Numbered from the stretch's first letter, positions 16,859-26,293 are shown. The stretch is DNA of 48,124 nucleotides from Methanosarcinaceae archaeon (GCA_021106765.1 JAIOTO010000020.1:1-48124); one strand, 5' to 3'. Numbers and translations: made by a program. The notes: generated by a model from the sequence alone, not told the origin.

Positions 16859-18498
16859 ATATTTTGCTGAACGATATCTTCAAGGGTTTTGTTTTCGATC
16901 GCATCAACTATTATGTCCGGGTTGATAGAATACAGGTTCATTACAAGGGAGATGGTCACATAATCACGCATACCTTTCCTGTGTAAATATTCAAGGATAC
17001 GCTCGCGTGTATTCATTTCCTCTTGAAGTTCCTTCTTTTTCCATCCTCTCTTTTTCATAATCCTTTGGATAACATCAGAATTGCCATAATCCGTAAATTC
17101 ATCATTTATTGGATCCCAGCGATATAGCTCGTTGATCTTGATCTCTCCGGATCTGGGATCTATACCCATAAATTCCACCAGGGATTCGGTCCTGCGTACT
17201 TTTTTGCCGTCAACAAAAACCTGTTTCTGTATACACAATATATCAAGGGCCTGGAGCATCACACGCGGAACATTGATGGGGTCATTCTCTAGTCTGTTGA
17301 CCACAGTCTGGACATCTCCTGCGTGCATGGTCGAATACGTAGTATGTCCTGTAGAAAGTGCCTGGAATAACGTTAGTGCCTCTTTCCCTCTCACTTCTCC
17401 CACAAGGATATATTCCGGACGCTGCCGTAGTGCAGATCTTAGCAGATCAAACATGGACACCGATCCCGTACCAGTCTCTGTGATCGATTCACGCGTCACA
17501 CCAGCTATCCAGTTATCATGATGGAGCATAAGCTCGCGGGTATCTTCAATGGACACCACCTTTGAAAGAGGTGGAATGAATAGAGATACTGCATTAAGCA
17601 TCGATGTTTTTCCGGATGCGGTCCCACCTGCGAATATCGCACTGAAACCGTTTTCCATTGCAAGCCAGAAATATGCTATCATTCCCAAACTGGATGTATT
17701 GAATTCGATCAGATCAATAGGTGTAATTGGATCGGATCTAAATTTACGGATATTAAATGAGCTACCTCTGGTAGTGATCGCCTTTCCAAGTGTTGCCTGA
17801 AGCCGGGACCCATTCGGAAGAGTGGCATCCACCAAAGGCTCTCCGATAGAGATATGTTTTCCTGATCTCTGACACAAAGATATAACAAATGCATTCAATT
17901 TTTCTTCATTATAGAAGATATTCGTTCGTATATTGAGATATTTCATGTGATATAGATAGATCGATACATCATATCCATCACAGGATATATCCTCCAGGTA
18001 GGGGTCATGCATAATGCCATTGATCCTGCCATAGCCCAGAAGGTTACGTTTTAGATAATATAGTATCTTGTACCTTGAACAATCATCAAGAGGAATGCGA
18101 TATTGATCTATCAGATCAACAACCTTTCCCATGAGGATCGGTTCCCTATCAAGATCACAGGATATATCACTTAATGAGAGAGTACTCTGCAGATCATCAT
18201 GTACTCGCTCGAGAATTTCTTTATCAAACATCGAAAGCACAGGTTCCACCAATCGATATGATTGAACACTTCCTTTCTCTACGATGCTGACATAGGCATA
18301 TGGTTCATCTACCCAGTATCTCTCTATCTCCGTATAGCCATCCGGTACATCAGATTCCACAAGTGACCCATGTATCTCTGGATCATACTTCGGGATAGAT
18401 CTTGGTCGATTACTCCAGAAACGCAATCTATCCAGAATACCTCTTTTTGGTTCACATGTATCATCGAATGTATGAGTTGACATGGTTTTTTCGACCAT
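16855..18498 (-). CDS. Type II/IV secretion system ATPase (GspE/VirB11 family)
   Basis: 547 aa cytoplasmic motor ATPase. Walker A GGTASGKT at residues 291-298; Asp box around VVSIEDTREL (318-324); Walker B region YILVGEVRG (363-371); His box STGHTTYSTMHA (382-393). The N-terminal ~250 residues hold the usual N2 domain, ending with the Arg-rich NIRKFRSDPITP. The ATG at 18498 is chosen because AGGAGG (18504-18509 on the complement) lies just upstream. First gene of the pilus operon; a TATA-like TTTTATATATAT stands at 18567-18578 on this strand. Confidence 0.93.
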   Translation of the reverse strand: MVEKTMSTHTFDDTCEPKRGILDRLRFWSNRPRSIPKYDPEIHGSLVESDVPDGYTEIERYWVDEPYAYVSIVEKGSVQSYRLVEPVLSMFDKEILERVHDDLQSTLSLSDISCDLDREPILMGKVVDLIDQYRIPLDDCSRYKILYYLKRNLLGYGRINGIMHDPYLEDISCDGYDVSIYLYHMKYLNIRTNIFYNEEKLNAFVISLCQRSGKHISIGEPLVDATLPNGSRLQATLGKAITTRGSSFNIRKFRSDPITPIDLIEFNTSSLGMIAYFWLAMENGFSAIFAGGTASGKTSMLNAVSLFIPPLSKVVSIEDTRELMLHHDNWIAGVTRESITETGTGSVSMFDLLRSALRQRPEYILVGEVRGKEALTLFQALSTGHTTYSTMHAGDVQTVVNRLENDPINVPRVMLQALDILCIQKQVFVDGKKVRRTESLVEFMGIDPRSGEIKINELYRWDPINDEFTDYGNSDVIQRIMKKRGWKKKELQEEMNTRERILEYLHRKGMRDYVTISLVMNLYSINPDIIVDAIENKTLEDIVQQNM

Positions 18499-18503
18499 TT
18501 GAG

Positions 18504-18580
18504 CCTCCTATGAAATATGGTCTATTATGATTAGTGAATATACATATTATTATAATGATAATAGGGATATATATAAAAGC
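18504..18580 (-). promoter_or_regulatory. Promoter and RBS of the pilus-like operon
   Basis: On the minus strand GCTTTTATATATAT (18567-18580) is a TATA box with an A-rich element before it; a start near 18545 would give a leader of about 47 nt carrying AGGAGG (18504-18509) next to the ATG at 18498. Confidence 0.6.
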
Positions 18581-18682
18581 CTTTCGTTACAGAACAAGAA
18601 AATATGAATCAAATAAAATAATATGCAGCAATTATCAGCTCAGAGATAATATGAACTGATGGCATCACTGCAATAAAAATAC

Positions 18683-19648
18683 TCAGTACTTTCGACTGAG
18701 CATATAATCTGCTATCGCCAATAGAGTGTCTTTTGCCTGTGAATCTTCAAGAATATCCAATTTAGATTTACCCTGCTCCAGATATGACGCTGCAAGATCC
18801 TTTGCATAATCTATCGAACCGGAATTTGTCAGTATAGATAGTGCCTCATCTATTTGTTCATGTGTGGCACTTCCTTTTCCGAAAACATCAAGCTTAACGT
18901 CATGTTTGAATGCATGGATCGCGATCAGGGTCTTCTTGCCTTCCATCAGGTCACTGCCACGCACCTTCCCCAATACATCCTCAGGAGTGATCAGATCAAG
19001 AATATCATCATATATCTGGAAACTTATACCTGTAAGGCAGCCGAAATCATATAATGCATCAGCAACTTCATCCGACGCACCTCCCAGTAAGGCACCCATC
19101 TTTCCGGATGCACCATACAGTACCGATGTCTTTTTCATGATCATCTCAAGGTACTCATCTTCTGAAACGTTGTTGCGACCCTCAAAATCTATGTCCAGCC
19201 ACTGACCCTCACATATCTCTGTACAGGTCTTTGAGAGAAGAGATACACATTTGATAAGAATATCAGCTTTAGTATCCATTCCGGCAAGAATTTCAAATGC
19301 CTTGGAATAGAGGGTATCTCCTGCAAGAATGGCACCTTCAGGGCTCCATTTCACATGCAGTGCAGGCATCCCTCTCCGGACGTCGTCCTTATCCATAATA
19401 TCATCATGTATCAGAGTGAAATTATGCACAAGTTCCACAGCTACAGCTGCCGGAATGACTGATTCCATATTACCGTTCACAGCCTCTGCCGCAAAAATAA
19501 GGACTGCTGGACGCAGTCGTTTGCCACCTGCGTCCGGCAGATATCGAGAGGCCTTGTACAACTCTTCTGGGTGGGTAATGGGAAGTAATTCCTCAATACC
19601 CTTATCCACATGGACACTTCGTGCCTTGATCTCTTCGATTACGTTCAT
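18683..19648 (-). CDS. idsA: Polyprenyl diphosphate synthase (geranylgeranyl/farnesyl type)
   Basis: Condenses IPP with allylic diphosphates to make the C15/C20 chains of archaeal ether lipids. 321 aa, normal length. First aspartate-rich motif DDIMD within LIHDDIMDKDDVRRG (about residue 83), second DDILD within FQIYDDILDLITPEDVLGK, with the GGKRLRP substrate motif near residue 41. Last gene of the long ribosomal/isoprenoid run, 31 bases after the RNase J stop. Product chain length cannot be read from sequence alone. Confidence 0.94.
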   Translation of the reverse strand: MNVIEEIKARSVHVDKGIEELLPITHPEELYKASRYLPDAGGKRLRPAVLIFAAEAVNGNMESVIPAAVAVELVHNFTLIHDDIMDKDDVRRGMPALHVKWSPEGAILAGDTLYSKAFEILAGMDTKADILIKCVSLLSKTCTEICEGQWLDIDFEGRNNVSEDEYLEMIMKKTSVLYGASGKMGALLGGASDEVADALYDFGCLTGISFQIYDDILDLITPEDVLGKVRGSDLMEGKKTLIAIHAFKHDVKLDVFGKGSATHEQIDEALSILTNSGSIDYAKDLAASYLEQGKSKLDILEDSQAKDTLLAIADYMLSRKY

Positions 19649-19679
19649 ATTCGATCACAGCTTTTGAGTAGTTTAATAT

Positions 19680-21023
19680 TTACTCTTCGATATATAACTC
19701 TTCGCCATTTCTCAGAAGATGTACAGTATCTCCAAGAACATATCCTGCATCTTCTGCCATTTCGATGTATGAACTGTGCATGTGAATGTGCCCGTGAGCA
19801 GGGATCACATGTTCAGGATTGATCATGCGCAGCAATTCCCAGTGGTCCTCACGGTAAGCATGACCCGATACGTGTACGCCATCATATATCCTGGCACCAC
19901 GCATACGCAACTTTGTCTCCACTGCATACCGGTTCGCCTGTGTCATTGGAGTAGGGATCACATTTGCGGAGAAGATCACACGGTCTCCGGATTCGATCTC
20001 GTAAGGAGTTTCTCCATTAGCCATACGTCCGAGAATAGCACCCGGTTCTCCTTGATGTCCTGTCACGATAGGAAGATATTTTTCCTTTCCATTTTTCATG
20101 ATCTTAGCAAAGGCCTTATCGATCTCCCTACGTTTGCCATATATTTCAACGTTCTTCGGCAGATCGATGTAACCCAGATCTTTTGCTGTTACAACATATT
20201 TGTCCATTGAACGTCCCATCAGGACTGGAATACGTCCCATCTCTTCGGCAAATGTGATGATCGAATTTATACGGGCGATGTGGGATGCGAATGTGGTGAT
20301 GACCATACCAACGTGGGATTCCTCTGTCCCCAAGAGGACGTCACGCACCATATCATGTGCGATTTTCTCGGACGGTGTTTTCCCGGGATGGTCTGCATTT
20401 GTGCTCTCTACGATCATAGCAACGACACCTTCTTCCCCAAGTTCTCGCAAACGATCAAAATCAGGTGCTTCTCCGAGTGTAGGTGTACGATCGAGTTTGA
20501 AATCACATGCATACAGGATAGCGCCTGCAGGTGTGTGTATCGCAACGAACACACAATCAATGATACTATGTTGCATGCGGATCAGTTCAATTGACAGATC
20601 ATCCGTTATCTGATAAGTACCACCAGCTTTTACGGTGATAACCTTGTTCTTGACACCGAACTTACGTTCAGAATCGATCTGTTGCTGTATAAGAGCTGTC
20701 GTATACGGGGTCCCTATAATTGGGGCTGAATATCGGTGAGCAAGCTTTGGTATCGCCCCTATATGGTCCAGGTGACCATGTGTACAAACTATAGCACACA
20801 CATTACCATTAACCTGTTTCATGATCGTATCGTCGGGTATCGCTCCCATTTCGATAAGATCAAGGGAATGCATTTTGTCCACCTCAACGTCCTCATGGAT
20901 CTGAACCCTATCAAGGCGCAACCCCATATCTACGATAATAATGTTATCATCAACTCGTATAGCAGTCATATTGCGACCCATTTCGTTGTAGCCGCCGACT
21001 GCAATTATTCCAATATCTGTCAT
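19680..21023 (-). CDS. rnj: Ribonuclease J (archaeal, metallo-beta-lactamase/beta-CASP)
   Basis: Zinc-dependent 5'-to-3' exo/endoribonuclease of mRNA turnover. 447 aa from ATG 21023 (MTDIGIIAVGG), which has a TAGGAGGA RBS; the frame opens further upstream to 21065 but that part lacks family features. The metallo-beta-lactamase motif CTHGHLDHIGAIPKL (about residue 65), the beta-CASP part with TTFASHIARI and RSMDKYV, and the C-terminal HVSGHAYREDHWELLRMINPEHVIPAHG are clear. Archaeal RNase J in the mevalonate cluster is a known arrangement. Confidence 0.93.
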   Translation of the reverse strand: MTDIGIIAVGGYNEMGRNMTAIRVDDNIIIVDMGLRLDRVQIHEDVEVDKMHSLDLIEMGAIPDDTIMKQVNGNVCAIVCTHGHLDHIGAIPKLAHRYSAPIIGTPYTTALIQQQIDSERKFGVKNKVITVKAGGTYQITDDLSIELIRMQHSIIDCVFVAIHTPAGAILYACDFKLDRTPTLGEAPDFDRLRELGEEGVVAMIVESTNADHPGKTPSEKIAHDMVRDVLLGTEESHVGMVITTFASHIARINSIITFAEEMGRIPVLMGRSMDKYVVTAKDLGYIDLPKNVEIYGKRREIDKAFAKIMKNGKEKYLPIVTGHQGEPGAILGRMANGETPYEIESGDRVIFSANVIPTPMTQANRYAVETKLRMRGARIYDGVHVSGHAYREDHWELLRMINPEHVIPAHGHIHMHSSYIEMAEDAGYVLGDTVHLLRNGEELYIEE

Positions 21024-21203
21024 ATAAATCCTCCTAAATAATTTTATGATCAATACTTGTTCCAATAATCTATTCCATCTAATATTTACAAATATATATG
21101 TGTCATATAGTGTTCTTTATGGGTTTTATGATATATTTAGTAATATTTTAACTACTTTCGTCCTTTGTCTAATGAATAAATATTAAATTCATGAAAATAT
21201 ATT

Positions 21204-22292
21204 TTATAAAGCATCTGACCTCAGTTCGATATCTTTTATGCCAAATCCTCGTTGTGTTAAATATTCAAGTGTATGCCCTGTGACCACAGGAGCGAACTGA
21301 CGTAAACTTTCAATGTCCTTACATCCACAGAGAAACATCGTGATCTTCAACTCATCGATCATTTGTCCAAGACGTGCAGCCACAGCATCTCCACCTTCAA
21401 GAGCCGGTCCCACAAATGGGAGGGCTGCACTGGCAGCACATGCACCCAGAGAGATGGATTTTGCTATATCCAGACCTGTGCGTATCCCTCCGGTAGCTAT
21501 TATTGGAAGAGATACCTTGCACTCAATTATACTTGCTGCCGTAGGAATACCGAAATCCCAGAACAGTTCTCCAAGCATTTTGGATGATGTGTCAGCACTA
21601 TCAGTTGCACGGTATACTTCGACCCCTGACCAACTGGTGCCCCCTACACCTCCGACATCGATGGCTGATACTCCAGCGTCCTTCAAAAGAAGGGCATCTT
21701 CTCTGGATATCCCTGCACCGGTCTCTTTTATGATGATGGGGAGGTTCAAGGAACAAATTTCCCGGATGGCTTCAAGACAACCCGATGCATCACGATCCCC
21801 TTCCGGCTGGATAGCCTCCTGCAGGAAATTCAGATGGATCGCCATTGCATCCGCATCCAGCATCTCAACCAGCGTTTCTATCTTTTCAATACCATATTCC
21901 TGTATCTGGGCAGCGCCCACGTTACCATAGATAAAAGCATTTGGTGCTTCGTCACGGACCACCCTGAAGGATGGTTCCTGGGATGGGTCTTCTATGGCTG
22001 CCCTCTGACTCCCAACCCCGATCCCCACACCCATGGCCTCTGCTGCCTGTGCGAGTGCAGCATTTACAGGCATCGTATCAGGGTGTCCACCGGTGATCGA
22101 TGCGATCAGGAATGGAACCTTCAGGCGCTTGCCGAAGAGTTCCATCGACATGTCAATATCATCCATTTTGATCTCGGGCAGAGCCCGATGTACCAGAGTC
22201 ACATCATTAAATCCTGCGCTAACACTCCTTGATTCTACGGGACGTTCTGCACATAATTTCATATGCTCTATCTTTCTCTGGGATGTACTCAT
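21204..22292 (-). CDS. fni: Type 2 isopentenyl-diphosphate delta-isomerase (FMN)
   Basis: Interconverts IPP and DMAPP using reduced FMN. 362 aa. Visible signatures: N-terminal SQRKIEHMKLC, FLIASITGGHPDT (flavin-site GG), GVGIGVGSQRAAI near residue 90, the HLNFLQE-Q-P-E-G segment around 155-165, IIIKETGAGIS (Lys of catalysis), IDVGGVGGTSWSGVE and IATGGIRTGLDIAKSI for FMN phosphate. Lies 23 bases after ipk and ahead of RNase J with a 180-base gap containing a TATA-like sequence for the latter. Confidence 0.95.
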   Translation of the reverse strand: MSTSQRKIEHMKLCAERPVESRSVSAGFNDVTLVHRALPEIKMDDIDMSMELFGKRLKVPFLIASITGGHPDTMPVNAALAQAAEAMGVGIGVGSQRAAIEDPSQEPSFRVVRDEAPNAFIYGNVGAAQIQEYGIEKIETLVEMLDADAMAIHLNFLQEAIQPEGDRDASGCLEAIREICSLNLPIIIKETGAGISREDALLLKDAGVSAIDVGGVGGTSWSGVEVYRATDSADTSSKMLGELFWDFGIPTAASIIECKVSLPIIATGGIRTGLDIAKSISLGACAASAALPFVGPALEGGDAVAARLGQMIDELKITMFLCGCKDIESLRQFAPVVTGHTLEYLTQRGFGIKDIELRSDAL

Positions 22293-22315
22293 GGTAAGAT
22301 CATCATTGAACCTGT

Positions 22316-23095
22316 TTATCTGTTGTTATCTGTTATCGCTGTGCCTATATTTTCGCCTCTCAAAAAGCTCAGAACGTTGCCACAGACCCCTGCATTGAAG
22401 ATATATGAAGTGGTACCTGATGTCCTGCACAGTTCAAGAAGTTCCAGGACCTTGCCACGCATACCACCGGTCACGTCAGTGCTCTGTGATGCACCAATAT
22501 ATTGTTTTACCTGATCGAAATTATCAAGGGTGATGTCTGCCACTGTATAACCCTGGCTGTCAAGGACACCATCCTCGGCACTGCCCACACCTATACGTGA
22601 TGCTCCCAAAACAGCTGCAAGGTAAGGGACGATCTGGTCACCAGATACGACGGTTGTTCCACGAACATGATCCATTACAACATCCCCATGCAACACCGGT
22701 ACGAGACCATTATCAAGCATTATACGGATGTTGTCCAGGAACATGTTCATGATCCTGCCATCTGATGAAATCATGCAGTTCATGGGGTGAATGGCAATTG
22801 CATGCACTCCTGCATTGTTCAGGGAATCTATTACCGTATCGCTCAGTTCTTTTACCGATCGATGAGTGATGACCGCACCTTCAACATCGAATTGATCCAT
22901 GAGTGAATATCGCTTTGCCTGAGGATGCCCGAACGAACCTGCGCCGTGGACTATAACCAGTTTCCCCTCAAATGTGGATATCTCACGTGCCAATCGATTG
23001 ATCTCATCCTTCTTTGCAAGACCCTTGTCTGCATCCTTATCGGTGATGACACTTCCACCTATCTTCAATATAGTAATATGATCTGAATTATTCAT
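22316..23095 (-). CDS. ipk: Isopentenyl phosphate kinase
   Basis: Phosphorylates isopentenyl phosphate to IPP, the last step of the archaeal mevalonate variant. 259 aa, amino-acid-kinase fold. N-terminal ILKIGGSVITDKDAD binds ATP; VIVHGAGSFGHPQAKRY contains the His that distinguishes IPK; the C-terminal half has DVTGGMRGKVLELLEL. The ATG at 23095 overlaps the mvk stop (ATGA). An open frame continues upstream inside mvk but has no family sequence. No phosphomevalonate-handling enzyme lies next to it. Confidence 0.94.
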   Translation of the reverse strand: MNNSDHITILKIGGSVITDKDADKGLAKKDEINRLAREISTFEGKLVIVHGAGSFGHPQAKRYSLMDQFDVEGAVITHRSVKELSDTVIDSLNNAGVHAIAIHPMNCMISSDGRIMNMFLDNIRIMLDNGLVPVLHGDVVMDHVRGTTVVSGDQIVPYLAAVLGASRIGVGSAEDGVLDSQGYTVADITLDNFDQVKQYIGASQSTDVTGGMRGKVLELLELCRTSGTTSYIFNAGVCGNVLSFLRGENIGTAITDNNR

Positions 23096-24006
23096 GTACT
23101 TGAGTCCACCCTGAGACCGAGTTCGGTCGCATCCGTTATAATAGGGTCTCCCCCTGCAGCCAGGATCGCATCTGCAACATCCTTCACACACGACTGGTCC
23201 ACAAGTGCGACCATGCATCCTCCACCACCGGCACCTGTGATCTTAGCGCCCATAGCCCCGGCCGCAGATGCAGCATGTATCAGTGAGGAAAGTTTAGCGT
23301 TTCCTACGCCTATGGCATCCAGTAATCCCTGGTTGATGTTCATCAGACCACCAATATCCGAATATGACCTGCTATTCACCAAATCTTCACCACTGTTGGA
23401 GAGATTGCCTATGGACGAAAGGATCGGAGATATCACATCCGGATAACGTTGGCGGAGATCAGCGACATGTTCTACCAGTTCCCTGGTCGACGAGAATGTA
23501 TGTGTGTTCCCTATGACGATGCCGCAATCCAGACTCTCCAGTGATCTTCGCTGAGGAATCCTGACCACACCTCCCATGGTACATACATAGGTATCAGTAG
23601 GACTCGCAGCACCCTGTACGCACATTTCGATCTCATGTCCCATGGATGCTATAGCTGCATTATCAAGGCCACAATTATACATCACGTCCAGTGCCTTGAT
23701 CGTGGCAACGGTAACCGCTGCCGATGATCCAAGCCCTGATCCCACCGGAAGATCCGATCTTATTGTGATCCGTATACCTTCGAATGATGCAAGTTCTGAC
23801 ATACGTTCAACTACTGCAGAAACATATGGATGAATGTCATGATCCAACCCGGTCGTGCCCAGAACAGATACTATCGTAACCTCATCGTCAGGCTCCACCG
23901 TGACACGGGTCCGAATGTCCACTGCACAGCAGATCGCATTCTCACCGTAGACCACGGCATGCTCGCCGAACAGGTATATTTTTCCGGGTGCGGAACAGGT
24001 GATCAT
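23092..24006 (-). CDS. mvk: Mevalonate kinase
   Basis: GHMP kinase making mevalonate 5-phosphate. 304 aa. The three GHMP motifs are present: N-terminal APGKIYLFGEHAVVYGENAI, ATP-binding PVGSGLGSSAAVTVATIKAL (about residue 85-104) and C-terminal KITGAGGGGCMVALV. Start at ATG 24006. Sits 28 bases after the MEMO gene and overlaps ipk. Confidence 0.96.
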   Translation of the reverse strand: MITCSAPGKIYLFGEHAVVYGENAICCAVDIRTRVTVEPDDEVTIVSVLGTTGLDHDIHPYVSAVVERMSELASFEGIRITIRSDLPVGSGLGSSAAVTVATIKALDVMYNCGLDNAAIASMGHEIEMCVQGAASPTDTYVCTMGGVVRIPQRRSLESLDCGIVIGNTHTFSSTRELVEHVADLRQRYPDVISPILSSIGNLSNSGEDLVNSRSYSDIGGLMNINQGLLDAIGVGNAKLSSLIHAASAAGAMGAKITGAGGGGCMVALVDQSCVKDVADAILAAGGDPIITDATELGLRVDSST

Positions 24007-24034
24007 ATTTTCAATCCATTTTTAGATGTAAATG

Positions 24035-24832
24035 TTATTCCACAATAATTGCAGCATATCCAACGACTGCACTGGTATCCCCTGATACATCACCACTTGT
24101 TGCATATTTAAGCAGTTCTGCACCCCTGGCACCCATCAACTGCGTGGCGGTGAGCATTGCTGCAATCGGACCATAGCCACATGCACTCGCATTCATTTCA
24201 GCTCTGCGCCGGTATAATTCAGGTACATCCATATCCACGATTGCCTCTATCAGATACTCATCGATACGCTGAGCAATCTCCTGAGATCTGTAGTGAGTGA
24301 GATCACTGGATGCGATGAACGCTACGTTCTTTCCAAGCTCCTTGACCGCTTTGACGACCTCAGTACCCACCTCTACAGCTGTTTCCTCATCCTGCAGACC
24401 CATACATATCGGAAGGATCTTGAAGGCATTCTTGAAACGATGCTGCAGGAATGGTATCTGCACTTCAATGGAATGCTCATATTGGTGTGCGATCTCGTCC
24501 ATATCCACAATTGTACCTGCAAGACATCTACCCAACTCAACATCTGTCTCAACCTCTCCAAGAGGTGTGGACCAGACATCCTGTGAGACTGATACTGCAG
24601 ATCCATATCCTGTATGGTTAGGCCCGAAGATCACATACGTATCCGCTTTGACCAGATTTGCATACGAATGCGCAGCTACTGCACCAGAATACACATATCC
24701 TGCATGCGGAACAACTGCACCGATGGCATTGCGATCAGATTCCTCGACATTGGTGAAAATACGTCTCAATTCCTTTTTGAGACCTTTCTCACCCAATGGG
24801 TAAAACTGACCGGCAACTGTTGGTTGTCTCAT
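24035..24832 (-). CDS. MEMO1 family protein
   Basis: 265 aa protein of the MEMO (AmmeMemoRadiSam-associated) family, related in fold to class III extradiol dioxygenases. RQPTVAGQFYP at the start, GAVVPHAGYVYSGAVAAHSY, FGPNHTGYG, YEHSIEVQIPFLQ and SSDLTHY are the conserved stretches and hold the metal-site His residues. The role in archaea is not established; its fixed position between uS2 and mevalonate kinase suggests a link to this pathway (inference). The ATG at 24832 is preferred over a GTG at 24844 because AAGGGGTGAT is then a proper RBS. Confidence 0.88.
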   Translation of the reverse strand: MRQPTVAGQFYPLGEKGLKKELRRIFTNVEESDRNAIGAVVPHAGYVYSGAVAAHSYANLVKADTYVIFGPNHTGYGSAVSVSQDVWSTPLGEVETDVELGRCLAGTIVDMDEIAHQYEHSIEVQIPFLQHRFKNAFKILPICMGLQDEETAVEVGTEVVKAVKELGKNVAFIASSDLTHYRSQEIAQRIDEYLIEAIVDMDVPELYRRRAEMNASACGYGPIAAMLTATQLMGARGAELLKYATSGDVSGDTSAVVGYAAIIVE

Positions 24833-24912
24833 ACTACTGATCACCCCTTATCAAAATCGGGCCCCTATATATAAGTAGTACGCCATAAAGAATGAGGGAT
24901 CGGTCTGACAGA

Positions 24913-25614
24913 TCAGATCCCCGCTTCAAAATCACTCAGTTCATAATTGAAAGGAATAGTCCTCTCAGTTGCAATTTCTCGTGCAAGCAGCCAGTAGACC
25001 AGCGAAAGTGCTTTGCGACCCTTATTGTTGGAAGGGATCACAAGATCCACATTAGATGTCATGTTGTTGGTATCACACAACGCAACTACAGGAACACCAT
25101 TACTCACGGCCTCCTTGATCACCTGAGCATCTCCGGATGGATCTGTTACGATCACAACATCCGGCTCATAGAATCCTTCCAGGGATGGATTTGTAAGTGA
25201 TCCAGGGATAAAACGTCCTACCATGGATCTGGCTCCTATTGATTTGGAGAACTTTGTTGCAGGGAACTGACCATACTGACGTGCAGAAGCTACAAGTATC
25301 CTGGACGGATCATATTTTGACAGGAAGTGTGCGACTTTCTTTATCCTCTCGTCCGTAGACTGTATATCAAGCACATAAAGACCATCTGTGCGGACACGGT
25401 ATACGAACTTCAGCATATCCTGGGTCTTCTGCTGGGTTCCAATATGCACACCTGCAGCCAAATATTCATCGATTGGAATAAGAGATGTTGCTATTGCGTT
25501 CTCTTTATGTTCGGACTCTGGTGCACTTTCGGTCTCGATCTCATCAACCTCTGCCTGTGCAGGCTCTAATTCTTCGACTGTAGTCTGTTCAATATCATCC
25601 GTTGATTCTTCCAT
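24913..25614 (-). CDS. rpsB: 30S ribosomal protein uS2
   Basis: Small-subunit ribosomal protein. 233 aa; the S2 core starts around residue 45 ([16 protein letters not shown]) and includes [57 protein letters not shown] and [12 protein letters not shown]-like [11 protein letters not shown]. The first ~45 residues are an acidic Glu-rich extension, longer than in many archaea. It follows rpoK by 9 bases. The enolase gene that usually sits between rpoK and rpsB in euryarchaeal clusters is absent here. Confidence 0.95.
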   Translation of the reverse strand: MEESTDDIEQTTVEELEPAQAEVDEIETESAPESEHKENAIATSLIPIDEYLAAGVHIGTQQKTQDMLKFVYRVRTDGLYVLDIQSTDERIKKVAHFLSKYDPSRILVASARQYGQFPATKFSKSIGARSMVGRFIPGSLTNPSLEGFYEPDVVIVTDPSGDAQVIKEAVSNGVPVVALCDTNNMTSNVDLVIPSNNKGRKALSLVYWLLAREIATERTIPFNYELSDFEAGI

Positions 25615-25623
25615 ACATTCACC

Positions 25624-25800
25624 TCATATTTCTCTCTTTACTGTGATCGGTATCATATCGTTTTCAAATTCCAATGTCGCAATGTACAGGGAATCAGTGC
25701 TGTCCGTATCTATCAGGACAGGAGCCTCCATTGAGATTTGGAGAGACCTTGCACCAATGACTCTTGCACGTTCATATCTGGTATAATTTTCTTTGATCAA
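25624..25800 (-). CDS. rpoK: DNA-directed RNA polymerase subunit K
   Basis: A 58-aa gene read directly from the complement: it begins (TTG) [18 protein letters not shown] and ends [14 protein letters not shown], with the conserved [24 protein letters not shown] core of archaeal RpoK/eukaryotic Rpb6. Subunit K helps assemble RNA polymerase. The start is a TTG at 25800 preceded by AAGGTGATCA as RBS; there is no ATG or GTG in frame that would keep the conserved N-terminus. It lies between tRNA-Pro and rpsB, the expected neighbours. Confidence 0.92.
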   Translation of the reverse strand: MIKENYTRYERARVIGARSLQISMEAPVLIDTDSTDSLYIATLEFENDMIPITVKREI

Positions 25801-25985
25801 CTGATCACCTTATATTGCCCACATATAGTAATGACTTGAATATAATTACATTAATGGCTCGTCAGGAACCAAGAATAGCATTTGTTCATTAATTTCATAG
25901 GAATATGTAATATTGTTCGGAATCCCTCCGAGCATGGTCAACTTTCATTACGATAACTACAATACCAGTCTTTAAATATAGGGAA

Positions 25986-26092
25986 TGGGGCCGCTGAGAT
26001 TTGAGCTCAGGTACCGGCGTGATCCGCACATATTATCATTTATAATATGAGTCCCGAACGCCGAAGGATGGTCCAGGCTACCCTACGGTCCC
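25986..26092 (-). tRNA. tRNA-Pro (anticodon CGG) with a 32-nt intron
   Basis: Folding by hand gives acceptor GGGACCG/CGGCCCC with discriminator A (no encoded CCA), D-stem, anticodon stem CGGCG/CGCCG, loop TTCGGGA with anticodon CGG (26054-26056), and T-stem CTGAG/CTCAG with loop CTCAAAT. An intron at 26021-26052 interrupts position 37/38. The splice sites form a canonical bulge-helix-bulge: central helix TTCG/CGGA, bulges GG^A and TC^A, and an inner hairpin CATATTAT/ATAATATG. Odd points: an A4-C69 mismatch in the acceptor stem and C54 in the T-loop. G1 abuts the rpoN stop codon with no gap. Confidence 0.9.
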
Positions 26093-26281
26093 TTACTGGT
26101 ATGGTGCCATTATATCGACAAGCTCCACATGAGCCAGGAAGATACGTCTGCAACAGTACCTTGTGATACCAAGATCATCAAGGACCGCCGCTTTATCTTC
26201 ACCATCGGCTATGCGTTGCTTGTAGGCTTCCCAGCTGCTTGCAATTACCTTTCCGCATGTGAAACAGCGAACTGGAAACAT
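26093..26281 (-). CDS. rpoN: DNA-directed RNA polymerase subunit N
   Basis: 62-aa zinc-binding subunit of archaeal RNA polymerase. MFPVRCFTCGKVIASSWEAY carries the CX2C pair and DLGITRYCCRRIFLAHVELVD the CC pair that complete the zinc site. Length is normal. Thirteen bases after rpsI's stop; its own stop is directly followed by the tRNA-Pro gene. Confidence 0.97.
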   Translation of the reverse strand: MFPVRCFTCGKVIASSWEAYKQRIADGEDKAAVLDDLGITRYCCRRIFLAHVELVDIMAPYQ

Positions 26282-26293
26282 GTGTAACTTACC

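Noticed and set aside
22316-23218. Longer isopentenyl phosphate kinase start at 23218
   Set aside because: The extra 41 codons lie inside mvk and are Cys/Gly-rich without family similarity; the ATGA-coupled start at 23095 is right.
25981-26092. A tRNA on the plus strand at this place
   Set aside because: The acceptor stem pairs on both strands, but only the minus strand gives a D-arm, a Pro anticodon loop, a T-loop and a proper intron motif.
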